Shown here: piece by piece, positions 1 to 6,847 of the stretch
Layout: every line of letters begins with the position of its first letter
How positions within the stretch are numbered: the first letter of the stretch is position 1
Origin: Verrucomicrobiota bacterium
Lineage (GTDB): Bacteria; Verrucomicrobiota; Lentisphaeria; Oligosphaerales; Oligosphaeraceae
Direction: 5' to 3'
Length of the DNA: 7,294 nt
Assembly (NCBI GenBank): GCA_022709995.1
Contig: JAKLHU010000100.1
Location: forward strand, 1 to 7,294
Program-made: the position numbers and the translations under genes
The notes under the pieces: model-generated
The model's input: the letters and a program-made list of their open reading frames with translations, nothing else
The model's database searches: none
What the model was told of the DNA's origin: nothing

Positions 1-603
1 CAGCGCTTCCAGGACTTGATCCAGCTCGCCGCCCGCCTCGAACTCATCCCCCAGGCCGAGGCCGACGGCCTCCGCCACACGGTCGCCAGCCGGATGCACC
101 AGAAGCATCTTCTCGAACACTCCCCCCTGGACACGACCACACCCAAGGCCAAGCAGGAAATCTGGTCAATCCCTGCCTTCCTGGCCCAACTGTCGCGGAC
201 GGCAATCGTCATCGACGGCTACAACGCCATCAAATGCTCCAAACACTGGGCGGAGGTCGAACAGAAACACGGACTCGACGAGGCCAGACGAGTCTTCCTC
301 GACGACTGCCGACGCAAAAAACACTTTTTCCGGGAATGGGTGATCGTGTTTGACGGCAACGACCCGATCCTTTCCACCGTGGAAAAGGATGACGACGGCA
401 TGACCGTCGCCTTTGCCGCCAAAAAGAACGCCGAGCACAATGCCGACGACTATATCATTGAATACCTGCGGAGCCTGCCTCAAAACGGAAACCACGTCTG
501 GCTGGTGACAGGCGACTATGGACTGCGGAGCCAGGCCGAGCCCTTCTGCCACGCTTTTGTCACCGCGGCGGCCTTGGAAGGCTTTCTCCATCCCGGCCCG
601 TGA
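1..603 (+). CDS. YacP-like NYN-domain (PIN-fold) protein, 5' end outside window
   Basis: The frame is open from base 1 and ends in TGA at 601-603, so about 200 C-terminal residues are visible. The TTG at 16 is an internal leucine codon rather than a convincing start, because the frame continues upstream and no ribosome-binding site precedes it. A PIN-like NYN fold begins near base 195. Its acidic residues are in the expected order: Asp in VIDGYN (214-216), Asp in VFDGND (352-354), the Asp pair in NADDYI (445-450) and Asp in VTGDYG (514-516). In this family such residues bind metal and support RNA cleavage; YacP (Rae1) of Bacillus is a ribosome-associated mRNA endonuclease. Activity here is inferred. 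The roughly 60 residues before the domain, rich in charged residues and Leu, match nothing I recognise. The gene is convergent with the oxidoreductase gene and probably functionally unrelated to the glycan genes. Confidence 0.8.
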   Translation, partial: QRFQDLIQLAARLELIPQAEADGLRHTVASRMHQKHLLEHSPLDTTTPKAKQEIWSIPAFLAQLSRTAIVIDGYNAIKCSKHWAEVEQKHGLDEARRVFLDDCRRKKHFFREWVIVFDGNDPILSTVEKDDDGMTVAFAAKKNAEHNADDYIIEYLRSLPQNGNHVWLVTGDYGLRSQAEPFCHAFVTAAALEGFLHPGP

Positions 604-720
604 ACGCCCCCTCCAGGCTTCATTCCCCGCCACGGCCTCCCGGTTTCGCCGCCCCCCTTTCCCGGCCGGCGCCGCCGATTGCCCGGCGGCATCTTGCCGC
701 TCCCCGCTCCCCGCTGAGGA

Positions 721-751
721 CCGGACCGGCCGCCGACGGCGTTCGGTCCGG
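721..751. repeat. GC-rich inverted repeat in convergent intergenic region
   Basis: Arms CCGGACCG (721-728) and CGGTCCGG (744-751) are perfect 8-bp inverted repeats; the 15-nt interior can fold again as GCCG/CGGC. It lies between two convergent genes. On the + strand it is followed by A-rich sequence rather than a T run, and on the - strand by GC-rich sequence, so it is not a canonical intrinsic terminator for either gene. It could block read-through from the + strand gene in a factor-dependent way. A second short stem, GCCGCC/GGCGGC at 671-676 and 685-690, lies upstream. No coding signal is seen in 604-844. Confidence 0.5.
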
Positions 752-804
752 AAAACAATGCAGGCACCCCGGGTGCGCCCACTGAGGACGGCCCGGGATG
801 CCTG
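751..804 (-). terminator. Intrinsic terminator of the oxidoreductase gene
   Basis: Read on the - strand, arm CAGGCATCCCGGG (804-792) pairs with CCCGGGGTGCCTG (773-761) over 13 positions, 12 Watson-Crick and one G-U, around an 18-nt loop. It is followed by CATTGTTTTC (760-751), a moderate U tract. It starts about 40 nt after the stop codon of the oxidoreductase gene. On the + strand the same stem is followed by ACTTACC, so it is directional for the - strand. Confidence 0.7.
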
Positions 805-844
805 ACTTACCAATGAAAACAGCGGCGGCTCGCCTGACCGGAGG

Positions 845-1969
845 TCAGAACTTGCGCGGCAGGGGATTCTGGCGATGGCACTCTTCAATGACGGCGATCT
901 GCTGGCCGACTTGCTCCGGAGTAATGACCAGAGCCGTGCCCTTGGTCAAGGCATCGTACAGATTGTCATAGAAGCGGGCCGAGGTCGAATTGAACAGATC
1001 CTTCTCCTCCGCCGGGACCTCCCAGGCCTCCGACTGGAATTCCAGCTTGTCCGAGCAGTAGGACGGCCCGGGCAGCGGCTCGCGGATCAGCTTCACCGGC
1101 GGGGCTTCCTCCGGCTTGTAGTATTTCCATTCGATCCTGTTCATGGTCCCAGTCAGGCTGCCGTACGTTCCGTAGACTTGATAGACATACGGATTAAAAT
1201 GGGAGTTGGAGCACACTTCCAAGTCGATGATCGGCCGGCCGGGATAGGAAAGCATGACCTTGCAAAAGTCGTCGGCGTCGCCAAGGCTGTTGACCACGTC
1301 CATCTTGCACCACACATTCGGCATGATGTCGCGGCCGATGAAGCCAAGCGCCTGATCCATCGGATGCGGACCGGTGTTGAACAGACCGCCGGCGTTGAAC
1401 GCCTGCAAGGTCTGCCAGTCATAGCGCCGGGCAAAATTATTGAAGGCGATCTTCACCATCTTGATCCGGCCGAGAACACCGGACAGCAGAATCTCGTTGA
1501 TCTTGCGATAATACGGCGCAAACCGCGACTGCTGGAACACGGCCAGCAAACGCCCGGTCTGCTTCGACACCCCGATCAGCTCCTTGACCTCGTCGCTGGT
1601 ACGGGCAAACGGCTTCTCGCTCAGGACATTCAAGCCGGCCAGCATGATTTCCTTGGAAATCGGCGCGTGCATGTGGCTGAAGCTCGAATTGACCACAAGG
1701 TCGAGATTCAACGACTTGTCGTTGATCATCTCCCGGTAATCCTGATACGTCGCACAGCCGTATTCCGTGGCGGCGCGCTCGCAACGATCCGCCAACAAAT
1801 CGCTGACCGCGACGATCTTGAACTTCTCCGGAACGTTCTTCAAAAACTCGGTATGGATGTTCCGGCCGCTGCGACCCTGGCCAATGACGCCAAGACGCAA
1901 AACCCGCCCCGCCGGCTTGACCACCTTGGCCGGCTTGGCCGCCTTCTTCGCAATGTCCTGTTTTGCCAT
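845..1969 (-). CDS. Gfo/Idh/MocA family oxidoreductase
   Basis: This 374-residue protein has the usual length and two-domain plan of the family, which oxidises or reduces sugars, inositols and related polyols with NAD(P). The N-terminal Rossmann fold shows the dinucleotide-binding glycines in GVIGQGRSG (27-35). EKPF (118-121) supplies the conserved lysine K119. The C-terminal alpha/beta domain carries GGLFNTGPHPMDQ (194-206), the family's (D/N)xGxHxxD motif, with H202 as likely catalytic residue; the first acidic position is Asn here. Residues 1-22 are an unusual Lys/Ala/Pro-rich tail with no hydrophobic core, so the enzyme is probably cytoplasmic. The ATG at 1969 is chosen because the Rossmann strand starts shortly after it; the ribosome-binding site is weak (GAGAAG about 9 nt upstream). 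It lies downstream of the glycosidase on the same strand but 169 nt away behind a stem-loop. The substrate cannot be read from sequence. Confidence 0.9.
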   Translation of the reverse strand: MAKQDIAKKAAKPAKVVKPAGRVLRLGVIGQGRSGRNIHTEFLKNVPEKFKIVAVSDLLADRCERAATEYGCATYQDYREMINDKSLNLDLVVNSSFSHMHAPISKEIMLAGLNVLSEKPFARTSDEVKELIGVSKQTGRLLAVFQQSRFAPYYRKINEILLSGVLGRIKMVKIAFNNFARRYDWQTLQAFNAGGLFNTGPHPMDQALGFIGRDIMPNVWCKMDVVNSLGDADDFCKVMLSYPGRPIIDLEVCSNSHFNPYVYQVYGTYGSLTGTMNRIEWKYYKPEEAPPVKLIREPLPGPSYCSDKLEFQSEAWEVPAEEKDLFNSTSARFYDNLYDALTKGTALVITPEQVGQQIAVIEECHRQNPLPRKF

Positions 1970-2051
1970 GATGACTGCTTCTCTTCTTCAAAGGATGGGT
2001 TGATGCTGCACCAGGCCTTGACCCGGTGACGACTAAAACTGACGTGAAAAT

Positions 2052-2079
2052 AACTTAACACGGTTTCGCCAAATGACAA
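2052..2079 (-). promoter_or_regulatory. Weak candidate promoter for the oxidoreductase gene
   Basis: On the - strand TTGTCA (2079-2074, five of six matches to TTGACA) is followed after 16 nt by TAAGTT (2057-2052, three of six matches to TATAAT). The surrounding bases, about 2030-2080, are clearly AT-richer than the neighbouring genes. The position, just past the stem-loop after the glycosidase gene and about 80-110 nt before the oxidoreductase start, fits a separate transcription unit. The -10 match is poor. Confidence 0.3.
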
Positions 2080-2080
2080 C

Positions 2081-2133
2081 ACGGCCCTCCGCCTTTCCCA
2101 CCCGCCAAAGAGTGGGAAAGACGAAGCGGCCGT
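2081..2133 (-). terminator. Two-part stem-loop after the glycosidase gene, probable terminator without strong U tract
   Basis: On the - strand CGTCTTTCCCAC (2123-2112) pairs with GTGGGAAAGGCG (2101-2090) over 12 bp, including one G-U, with a 10-nt loop. Outside it, ACGGCC (2133-2128) pairs with GGCCGT (2086-2081) across a small 4/3-nt internal loop, extending the same structure. It begins 5 nt after the stop codon at 2139-2141. The tail is GTTGTCATTT rather than a clean U run, so termination may be partial or factor-assisted, or the element may stabilise the 3' end of the operon mRNA. Confidence 0.55.
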
Positions 2134-2138
2134 CCGCC

Positions 2139-4481
2139 TCAGAACAGGCTCTGCAGGTCCATGATGCGCTTGGCCAGAAGCCAGCGGTAGACATCGAAGG
2201 TCTCCGCGCCCCACAAGCCGTCGTTCTTGTATTTTGTCTGCACCTGGATGGAGGAACGGATCAGCTCGATGTCATCACGGGCGGCCTGGGCCTCGGCCGC
2301 GAAGCCGGCTGCCGCCGCCGCCGCAATCCATTTCTCCAGAGTGTTCAGATAGCGGCCATCGTCCAGCCCCTCCCGGTAGGCCACCCACAGGGTGACGGGA
2401 ATCGGCGTGCCGTCCACATCCGTCCGGTTGACGAAATCAGAGGACGAGGAGTCCAGATAGTTCCACTGGCTGCCGCCCGACGACTGGTAAATCCAGGGAA
2501 TCAGGCAGCGGAACCCGGAATTCCAGAACCCGAAGCCATAGGTCATGCGGGCGCCCTTGGTCGGGGTGTGGTCGTTCTCGCCGGAGATGTGATTGGGATA
2601 GCACCAGTATTCCAGACCAGGAGTCGCGGCCATGTCCCGTTCGATCACGTCCTTCGGAAACGTGAACGGCTGGCAGCACCAGACGTCAACAAAGGGCCGC
2701 ATCGGCGCAAACTGCTCATGGGCCGGATCGGCCGTCACGTACGTGCGCGCCCCCGGCACCGCCTTGATCGCCTGCATGACCCGAGTCATAAACGCCACCG
2801 CCAGCGGACTGGTCGACGGCTCGTCCACCGGATAAAACAAAATCGGCGGCCATTCCCGACGCTTGGCCTCGTCGACGATCGCCTGCACCGACGCGGTCAG
2901 GTCAGTGAAAAATTCATCCGGCGGCATTTTCAGAAGACTGAGGTGGGAGCCCATGCCGGCCTTCATGTACTTTTGATAGATGCCGCCGACGTTGAACGAG
3001 CAGGCGATGGGCTTGGAAAAGCCGACCTTGCGATACAGATCGACCACGCGCTGGAACGCGTCGCCGCCCACGACCCAGCGGCCGTTCGACTCGGTCACCC
3101 CGATGCCGCTGACCAGCGTGTTCATGCCAATCGCCCGCATGTCCTCATGCTCGGCTTCGGCCTTGCGACGCCACCAGGACCGCGAAAAATCGTCCGGCGC
3201 CCCGGACATCTCGGAATACGGGTGGCGGTAATACTGCCCATAGACCAGGCTTTCATCCTTCAGCAGGAAAATCGGCAGCACCCGCAGGCTGACCGGCACC
3301 GCGACCGTCGTGTTGTCGGCCTTGACCTCGACCTCGCCGCTATACGTCCCGACCGGAGTGCCCGGCTCGACCTGGACCGTGATCCAGACCCGGAAATTCT
3401 CGCCTTTGACCAGACGCTGCGGACCGCGCCAGGGCATGAGCACGTCCGGAGCCCGATAATAAATGTTAAAGATCGAATAGTTCGGACGCACGTTCATGTA
3501 GCGGACATAGCGCAGGTCAACCGCCGCCGCCGGCAGCGCCGCGCCGCTCTCGTTGACCAGCCGCCCCACCGTCACCTCGAGATTCTCAAAAGGACGCAGC
3601 GGGTGAATCGTGAAAGTGAGCGGTTCATATTCGTTCTGGGCGGCGAACGCCCGCACCGGCGCATCGATTTCACGCGCCCGCGGAAAATGGTCCGGCCACA
3701 CCGGCTCGACCCACGGCCGAGCGAAAATCGCCAGGCCGTCGGCCTGCTGCTTCGCCGTCCAGGACGGCTCCGGGACATCGCTTTGCCGGGGTGTTTCCTG
3801 CCATTTGACCAGTTCATCCGGCGGCAGCACAAAGCATTCCCGGCGGATGGCCTGCAGTTCGCCGTCGCGATACGCCACCCATTCCTTTTTCGGCACGGCG
3901 ACGATCGTGTTGATGGCCCAGCGGCTGCGAGTCGACACCTCGAGCTTCAAACCGTCGGCATCGGCCTTGGCGTCCAGTTCAAAGTCCATGATTTCGTAGT
4001 TGCCGGCGTAGGTCGTGCCGGCTGCATCGCTGGCGCTGGCAATCTTGACGTCCCAGACTTGACGGGGATTGCCGCCGCCGTTGCCGGTCAGCACCCAGAC
4101 CCGATAATCGCCGGCCGGCACCTTCAGCACCAGCGTCGCCGGCGCCGGGCTCTGCACATGACCGCAGGTCAAATCAATCGGATAATTCGGCGGTGGCAGC
4201 TGGCGGCCGCGGCCGACATCCATCTTCCATTCCCGTACAATCGGCGTGTATTGCGCCCGGACGCCGTCGCCGCCGGCCGTCCAGGACGCCTTCTCGCCGC
4301 CCTTTTCCGTCACCCGCACAAAACCCTCCCGCAACGGCGCCTCCGCCTTGGCAAAGTCAAAGCGGTGCGCGTCAGCCCAACCAACGGACACGCTGGCCAG
4401 AAAAGCCAGCCCCAGACCATAGACCCGAGCCGATAATCCCTTGCTTGTCATATTCTTCATCCTTTTCCCAAGATGGTCCAT
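2139..4481 (-). CDS. Secreted GH123/DUF4091-like glycoside hydrolase
   Basis: 780 residues from the ATG at 4481. A signal peptide has its hydrophobic core at about 20-34 and probable cleavage after ADA (36-38). Residues about 39-200 look like a galactose-binding/malectin-like beta domain (VPAGDYRVWVLTGNG at 121-135). Residues about 265-405 form a beta-sandwich with QNEYEPLTFTI (282-292) and PVGTYSGEVEV. A TIM-barrel-like region follows from about 410, with the strand LFYPVDEP (548-555). Its Asp-Glu pair D553/E554 matches the catalytic pair of GH123 N-acetylgalactosaminidases, which use substrate-assisted catalysis. AYREGLDDGRYLNTL (701-715) matches the C-terminal R-E-G-x-x-D motif of DUF4091/GH123 proteins. 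Family membership is well supported, the exact sugar is not. The start is ambiguous: 4481 has GAGGA at 7 nt, while ATG 4451 has AAGGA at 8 nt and gives a more typical 28-residue signal peptide. It is the third gene of the operon. Confidence 0.85.
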   Translation of the reverse strand: MDHLGKRMKNMTSKGLSARVYGLGLAFLASVSVGWADAHRFDFAKAEAPLREGFVRVTEKGGEKASWTAGGDGVRAQYTPIVREWKMDVGRGRQLPPPNYPIDLTCGHVQSPAPATLVLKVPAGDYRVWVLTGNGGGNPRQVWDVKIASASDAAGTTYAGNYEIMDFELDAKADADGLKLEVSTRSRWAINTIVAVPKKEWVAYRDGELQAIRRECFVLPPDELVKWQETPRQSDVPEPSWTAKQQADGLAIFARPWVEPVWPDHFPRAREIDAPVRAFAAQNEYEPLTFTIHPLRPFENLEVTVGRLVNESGAALPAAAVDLRYVRYMNVRPNYSIFNIYYRAPDVLMPWRGPQRLVKGENFRVWITVQVEPGTPVGTYSGEVEVKADNTTVAVPVSLRVLPIFLLKDESLVYGQYYRHPYSEMSGAPDDFSRSWWRRKAEAEHEDMRAIGMNTLVSGIGVTESNGRWVVGGDAFQRVVDLYRKVGFSKPIACSFNVGGIYQKYMKAGMGSHLSLLKMPPDEFFTDLTASVQAIVDEAKRREWPPILFYPVDEPSTSPLAVAFMTRVMQAIKAVPGARTYVTADPAHEQFAPMRPFVDVWCCQPFTFPKDVIERDMAATPGLEYWCYPNHISGENDHTPTKGARMTYGFGFWNSGFRCLIPWIYQSSGGSQWNYLDSSSSDFVNRTDVDGTPIPVTLWVAYREGLDDGRYLNTLEKWIAAAAAAGFAAEAQAARDDIELIRSSIQVQTKYKNDGLWGAETFDVYRWLLAKRIMDLQSLF

Positions 4482-4498
4482 TGAAATATCCTCGTAAA

Positions 4499-4536
4499 GC
4501 TGACCGGCGGCCGCTCAAAACGGCCCCCGGATCAGC
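4499..4536 (-). promoter_or_regulatory. Intercistronic stem-loop around the CBM9 stop codon
   Basis: On the - strand the segment folds as GCTGA-(T)-CCGG-(G)-GGCCG, loop TTTTGAG, then CGGCC-(G)-CCGG-TCAGC: 14 base pairs interrupted by one bulged T and one G-G mismatch. The CBM9-like gene's stop codon lies in the loop. The structure is followed by TTTAC and then the GAGGA ribosome-binding site of the glycosidase gene (4493-4489). It may act as an mRNA stability or processing element, or as a weak attenuator setting the ratio of the two products. The T run is too short for an efficient intrinsic terminator. Confidence 0.55.
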
Positions 4537-5819
4537 ACCACGTCGTCTCTGGCTTCGGCGATGGTCCGGCCGTCCTGCTCCAGGCGGCGCAACAGCTGGT
4601 ACCGGCCATTTTCCGCGAACGACCAGAAGATGCGCAGCACGGCCTCGGGGCCCAGGGCGCGGGTAAAGCCACTGGCGACGCACCGACCGTCCTGGTCCGC
4701 CAGCCACCACGACACGGTCAGCAGCCGCCGCGACCGCGCCGCAATCTGCACCGGAAAGCGCACGGCCGTGGCCTCGGAACCGGTCAGATAAAAAACGCTG
4801 CGCTCCAATTTGCCCAGCATCGGCGGCACCGCCGCCAGCTGGCGCACGAGCTTGCGCACGGTGCGGCCGGCGGAAAGCACCTCAATCACCAGGCTGGCGC
4901 CGGCGTCCGCTTCCGTCAGCTCCCATTCCAGCGTGACGTCCGTCGCCTCCTGCGGCGCGACCACGACCTTCCGCTCCGCGGTCTCCCGGCCGACCAGGCC
5001 GGCCCGCACCACGACCTCGGCGGTCTGCTGGTCCCAGTTCTTCAAGGTAAGCCGGGCTTCGTTGCGACCGGCCTGGCAATCGCCAAAGTCATACGAGGCC
5101 AGGCTCAGGCGCAAGCCCTCCGGGCTGACGCCGCGCAGGACGTCGAAAGCCGCCAGATCGGCAAACATGTTGATCGGCGTTTTCAGGCTGGTGGCCAGCT
5201 GAGTCTGCAAGCCGGCCCGCCGGCCCCGGGCGAGGTGGAACGTCCAGTCCGCCCCGGGACGCCCCAGCGGCAAATTGGCAAACGGCAGGCGCGCTTCCAG
5301 AACCCAGCGGTCGCCCAGCTTCTGGACCTTGGCCACCAGGCCGCTTTCCCAGCTCAAGTCCAGCCCGGCCCCGCGGTAGTCGCTGATGCCGTCCATGACC
5401 ACGCCATTGGCGTTGACGACAATCTGGACGTGGCTCTGGCGGTCGCCCGCCGGGTTGAAGAACATCTCGATGCTGTCGTCCATCCAGGTCTTGCCGTCAT
5501 GCTCGGTGGCTTTCAAGAGCAGGGACTTCATGGCGGGCTCCATGCACTCGACCGCAATCAGCAAGGCGTCCTTTTCCTTCGCCAGCCAGGCACGCGTCGC
5601 CGGCATGGGGTTTTCCGGATCAACCCGGAAAGGCTGAAACTCCTTGATCAGCGCCGGCCCCTGCCAGCACTCTTCGCGCAGGCGGCCATCAATAACGGCC
5701 GGCTGCTTCGCCTCGACGTCGACGGCATACGTCTCAATCTGCGCCGAAACGCCGGTTCCCGCCAGCAGGATCGCCGCCAGCAGTTCCAGAAGCATCGGTC
5801 TGCCCTGCGGTGTTTTCAT
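4515..5819 (-). CDS. Secreted CBM9-like carbohydrate-binding protein
   Basis: 434 residues from the ATG at 5819. A Sec signal peptide has its hydrophobic core in LLELLAAILLAG (10-21) and likely cleavage after VSA (24-26). Residues about 33-230 match the family-9-like carbohydrate-binding/DOMON-type fold: VIDGRLREECWQG (42-54), then TWMDDSIEMFFNP (111-123), then HVQIVVNANGVVMDG (130-144). This fold is common in surface proteins of polysaccharide-degrading bacteria. Residues about 235-434 look like one or two all-beta domains of unknown role; no catalytic motif is seen. The start at 5819 is chosen because it overlaps the upstream stop in an ATGA junction and has GGAGG 7 nt upstream (5831-5827). 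A GTG 15 nt further up (5834) would run through that Shine-Dalgarno and is unlikely. It is the second gene of the operon and is probably translationally coupled to the lipoprotein gene. Substrate binding is inferred from the fold; the sugar is unknown. Confidence 0.85.
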   Translation of the reverse strand: MKTPQGRPMLLELLAAILLAGTGVSAQIETYAVDVEAKQPAVIDGRLREECWQGPALIKEFQPFRVDPENPMPATRAWLAKEKDALLIAVECMEPAMKSLLLKATEHDGKTWMDDSIEMFFNPAGDRQSHVQIVVNANGVVMDGISDYRGAGLDLSWESGLVAKVQKLGDRWVLEARLPFANLPLGRPGADWTFHLARGRRAGLQTQLATSLKTPINMFADLAAFDVLRGVSPEGLRLSLASYDFGDCQAGRNEARLTLKNWDQQTAEVVVRAGLVGRETAERKVVVAPQEATDVTLEWELTEADAGASLVIEVLSAGRTVRKLVRQLAAVPPMLGKLERSVFYLTGSEATAVRFPVQIAARSRRLLTVSWWLADQDGRCVASGFTRALGPEAVLRIFWSFAENGRYQLLRRLEQDGRTIAEARDDVVLIRGPF

Positions 5820-5831
5820 TTGCTCGCCTCC
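5816..5831 (-). promoter_or_regulatory. ATGA stop-start junction with strong Shine-Dalgarno
   Basis: The lipoprotein stop TGA (5818-5816) overlaps the CBM9 gene's ATG (5819-5817) as ATGA. GGAGG (5831-5827) lies inside the lipoprotein coding end, 7 nt before the ATG. This arrangement usually means translational coupling and fixes the CBM9 gene start. Confidence 0.85.
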
Positions 5832-6832
5832 CACGGTGAAGAAATGACTTTGACCGGCACGCTTACCAGACGCTCCGGATTGGCGGGAAACGCCGTCAGC
5901 TGGTAGTCGCCTGGCGCCAGGCGCAGCTCGGCCACGTCGATGTCCAGACTCTGCTGGCCGCGCCGCACCGGAAGCGTCTCCAGTCGCAACGGCTTGCCGT
6001 CCTGGGACAGCTCAAACGGAATCCCCCGCGCCGCCTCCGACTCGGGGCCCTCGACCACAAGCTCAACCGTGATCGAGCCGGTTTCGGCATACAGCACGGC
6101 CGACTTGGCCGTCATAGCCGCCACCCGGCAGAAACTCGACCGGACCAGCCGGAAGCCGGCAAAGTGAAAATCAAGCAGGTCCCCGTCGCGGTAGTCCTTC
6201 TCGCTGATGTTCACGCCCAGGTTTTTCAGCTGGTCGGCCGATTCGATGGCGGAAATCGGCTTGCTGACCGGTATCCACTGGCCGAGAACCAGGGGCACGT
6301 CCGTGCCGAACTTGATATAGCTCGCCTTCTGGTTCTCCGCGTACAGGGCCATGTTCAGGGCGGCGGCCGGGACATCCTCCCGGCTCATGGTCGCGTAGAC
6401 CTGGAATTCAAACCGGTCATACTGCGCAAAAACTTTCTCCGACGCCCGCAGGTCGAAGTAGAGGCGCGGCCAGCCAATCGGGTATTTCTCCTCGCCGGCG
6501 TGGTAGTCGACCGGGATATGCAGGTGCAGAGCCGGCTTGCCGTCAACCACCAGCTCCGAAGCGCCAACCGTGCATTCGGCCGGCCGCCAGCGCGAGGGAT
6601 CGAGAAAATCATCCAGCGGCAGGGTCTCCTCCTGGTCGACCACCGGCGGCGGAGCCCCGCCCGCCGGGATGAACAGCGGCGCCGCCGGCCGGGCCGTCTG
6701 GCCATACACCACCGCCGGCGCCTTCTTCGCCACCGCCAACGCCTGGCCGGCCCCACCGCCACTCTGACAGCCAGTGGCGGCAAGCAGAGCCGCCAGCGCC
6801 GTCATGGCTGACATCACAACTTGCCTTCTCAT
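5816..6832 (-). CDS. Putative lipoprotein with galactose-binding-like beta domain
   Basis: 338 residues from the ATG at 6832. The N-terminus has two Arg, a hydrophobic stretch and then LLAATGC (16-22), a plausible signal-peptidase II lipobox with C22 as the lipidated residue. Gln follows the Cys, so it has no Asp retention signal of the E. coli kind. Residues 23-68 are a Gly/Ala/Pro-rich linker. Residues about 70-232 look like a jelly-roll, galactose-binding-like domain of the type found in carbohydrate-binding proteins (PLDDFLDPSRW at 72-82, WPRLYFDLRAS at 121-131, HFAGFRLVR at 223-231). Residues about 245-335 form a second beta domain ending in LAPGDYQLTAFP (305-316), typical of Ig-like folds. 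I recognise no named family and see no catalytic motif. As first gene of the operon it may tether or present the glycan at the cell surface for the two secreted partners; that role is inferred. Confidence 0.75.
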   Translation of the reverse strand: MRRQVVMSAMTALAALLAATGCQSGGGAGQALAVAKKAPAVVYGQTARPAAPLFIPAGGAPPPVVDQEETLPLDDFLDPSRWRPAECTVGASELVVDGKPALHLHIPVDYHAGEEKYPIGWPRLYFDLRASEKVFAQYDRFEFQVYATMSREDVPAAALNMALYAENQKASYIKFGTDVPLVLGQWIPVSKPISAIESADQLKNLGVNISEKDYRDGDLLDFHFAGFRLVRSSFCRVAAMTAKSAVLYAETGSITVELVVEGPESEAARGIPFELSQDGKPLRLETLPVRRGQQSLDIDVAELRLAPGDYQLTAFPANPERLVSVPVKVISSPWEASK

Positions 6833-6839
6833 TCTGAAG

Positions 6840-6847
6840 CCTCCTTT
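6840..6847 (-). promoter_or_regulatory. Near-perfect Shine-Dalgarno of the operon's first gene
   Basis: On the - strand AAAGGAGG lies 7 nt before the ATG at 6832. It matches the anti-Shine-Dalgarno almost completely and settles the lipoprotein start; it suggests strong translation. Confidence 0.9.

Noticed and set aside
834..848. Perfect short palindrome CTGACC-GGA-GGTCAG overlapping the oxidoreductase stop codon
   Set aside because: The loop is only 3 nt, no T run follows on either strand, and a much better terminator lies 40 nt further on.
166..888. A 240-codon - strand open frame opposite the NYN gene and the convergent intergenic region
   Set aside because: It runs through the probable terminator and hairpins, is Arg/Gly-rich without motifs, and lies opposite a gene with clear NYN residues.
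875..2029. A 384-codon open frame on the + strand antisense to the oxidoreductase gene
   Set aside because: It has no recognisable fold or ribosome-binding site, while the - strand shows the Rossmann glycines, EKP and GPHPMDQ motifs.
2073..4436. A 787-codon open frame on the + strand antisense to the glycosidase gene
   Set aside because: Its translation is rich in Arg, His, Pro and Gln, with no domain motifs, as expected for a shadow frame of a GC-rich gene. The opposite strand has a signal peptide, the DE active-site motif and operon spacing.
5820..5834. An upstream GTG start for the CBM9-like gene at 5834
   Set aside because: It would place the strong GGAGG inside the coding sequence and has no ribosome-binding site of its own, whereas ATG 5819 has both good spacing and the ATGA junction.
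6164..6811. A 215-codon + strand open frame opposite the lipoprotein gene
   Set aside because: Its composition is typical of an antisense shadow, and no motif or start signal is seen.
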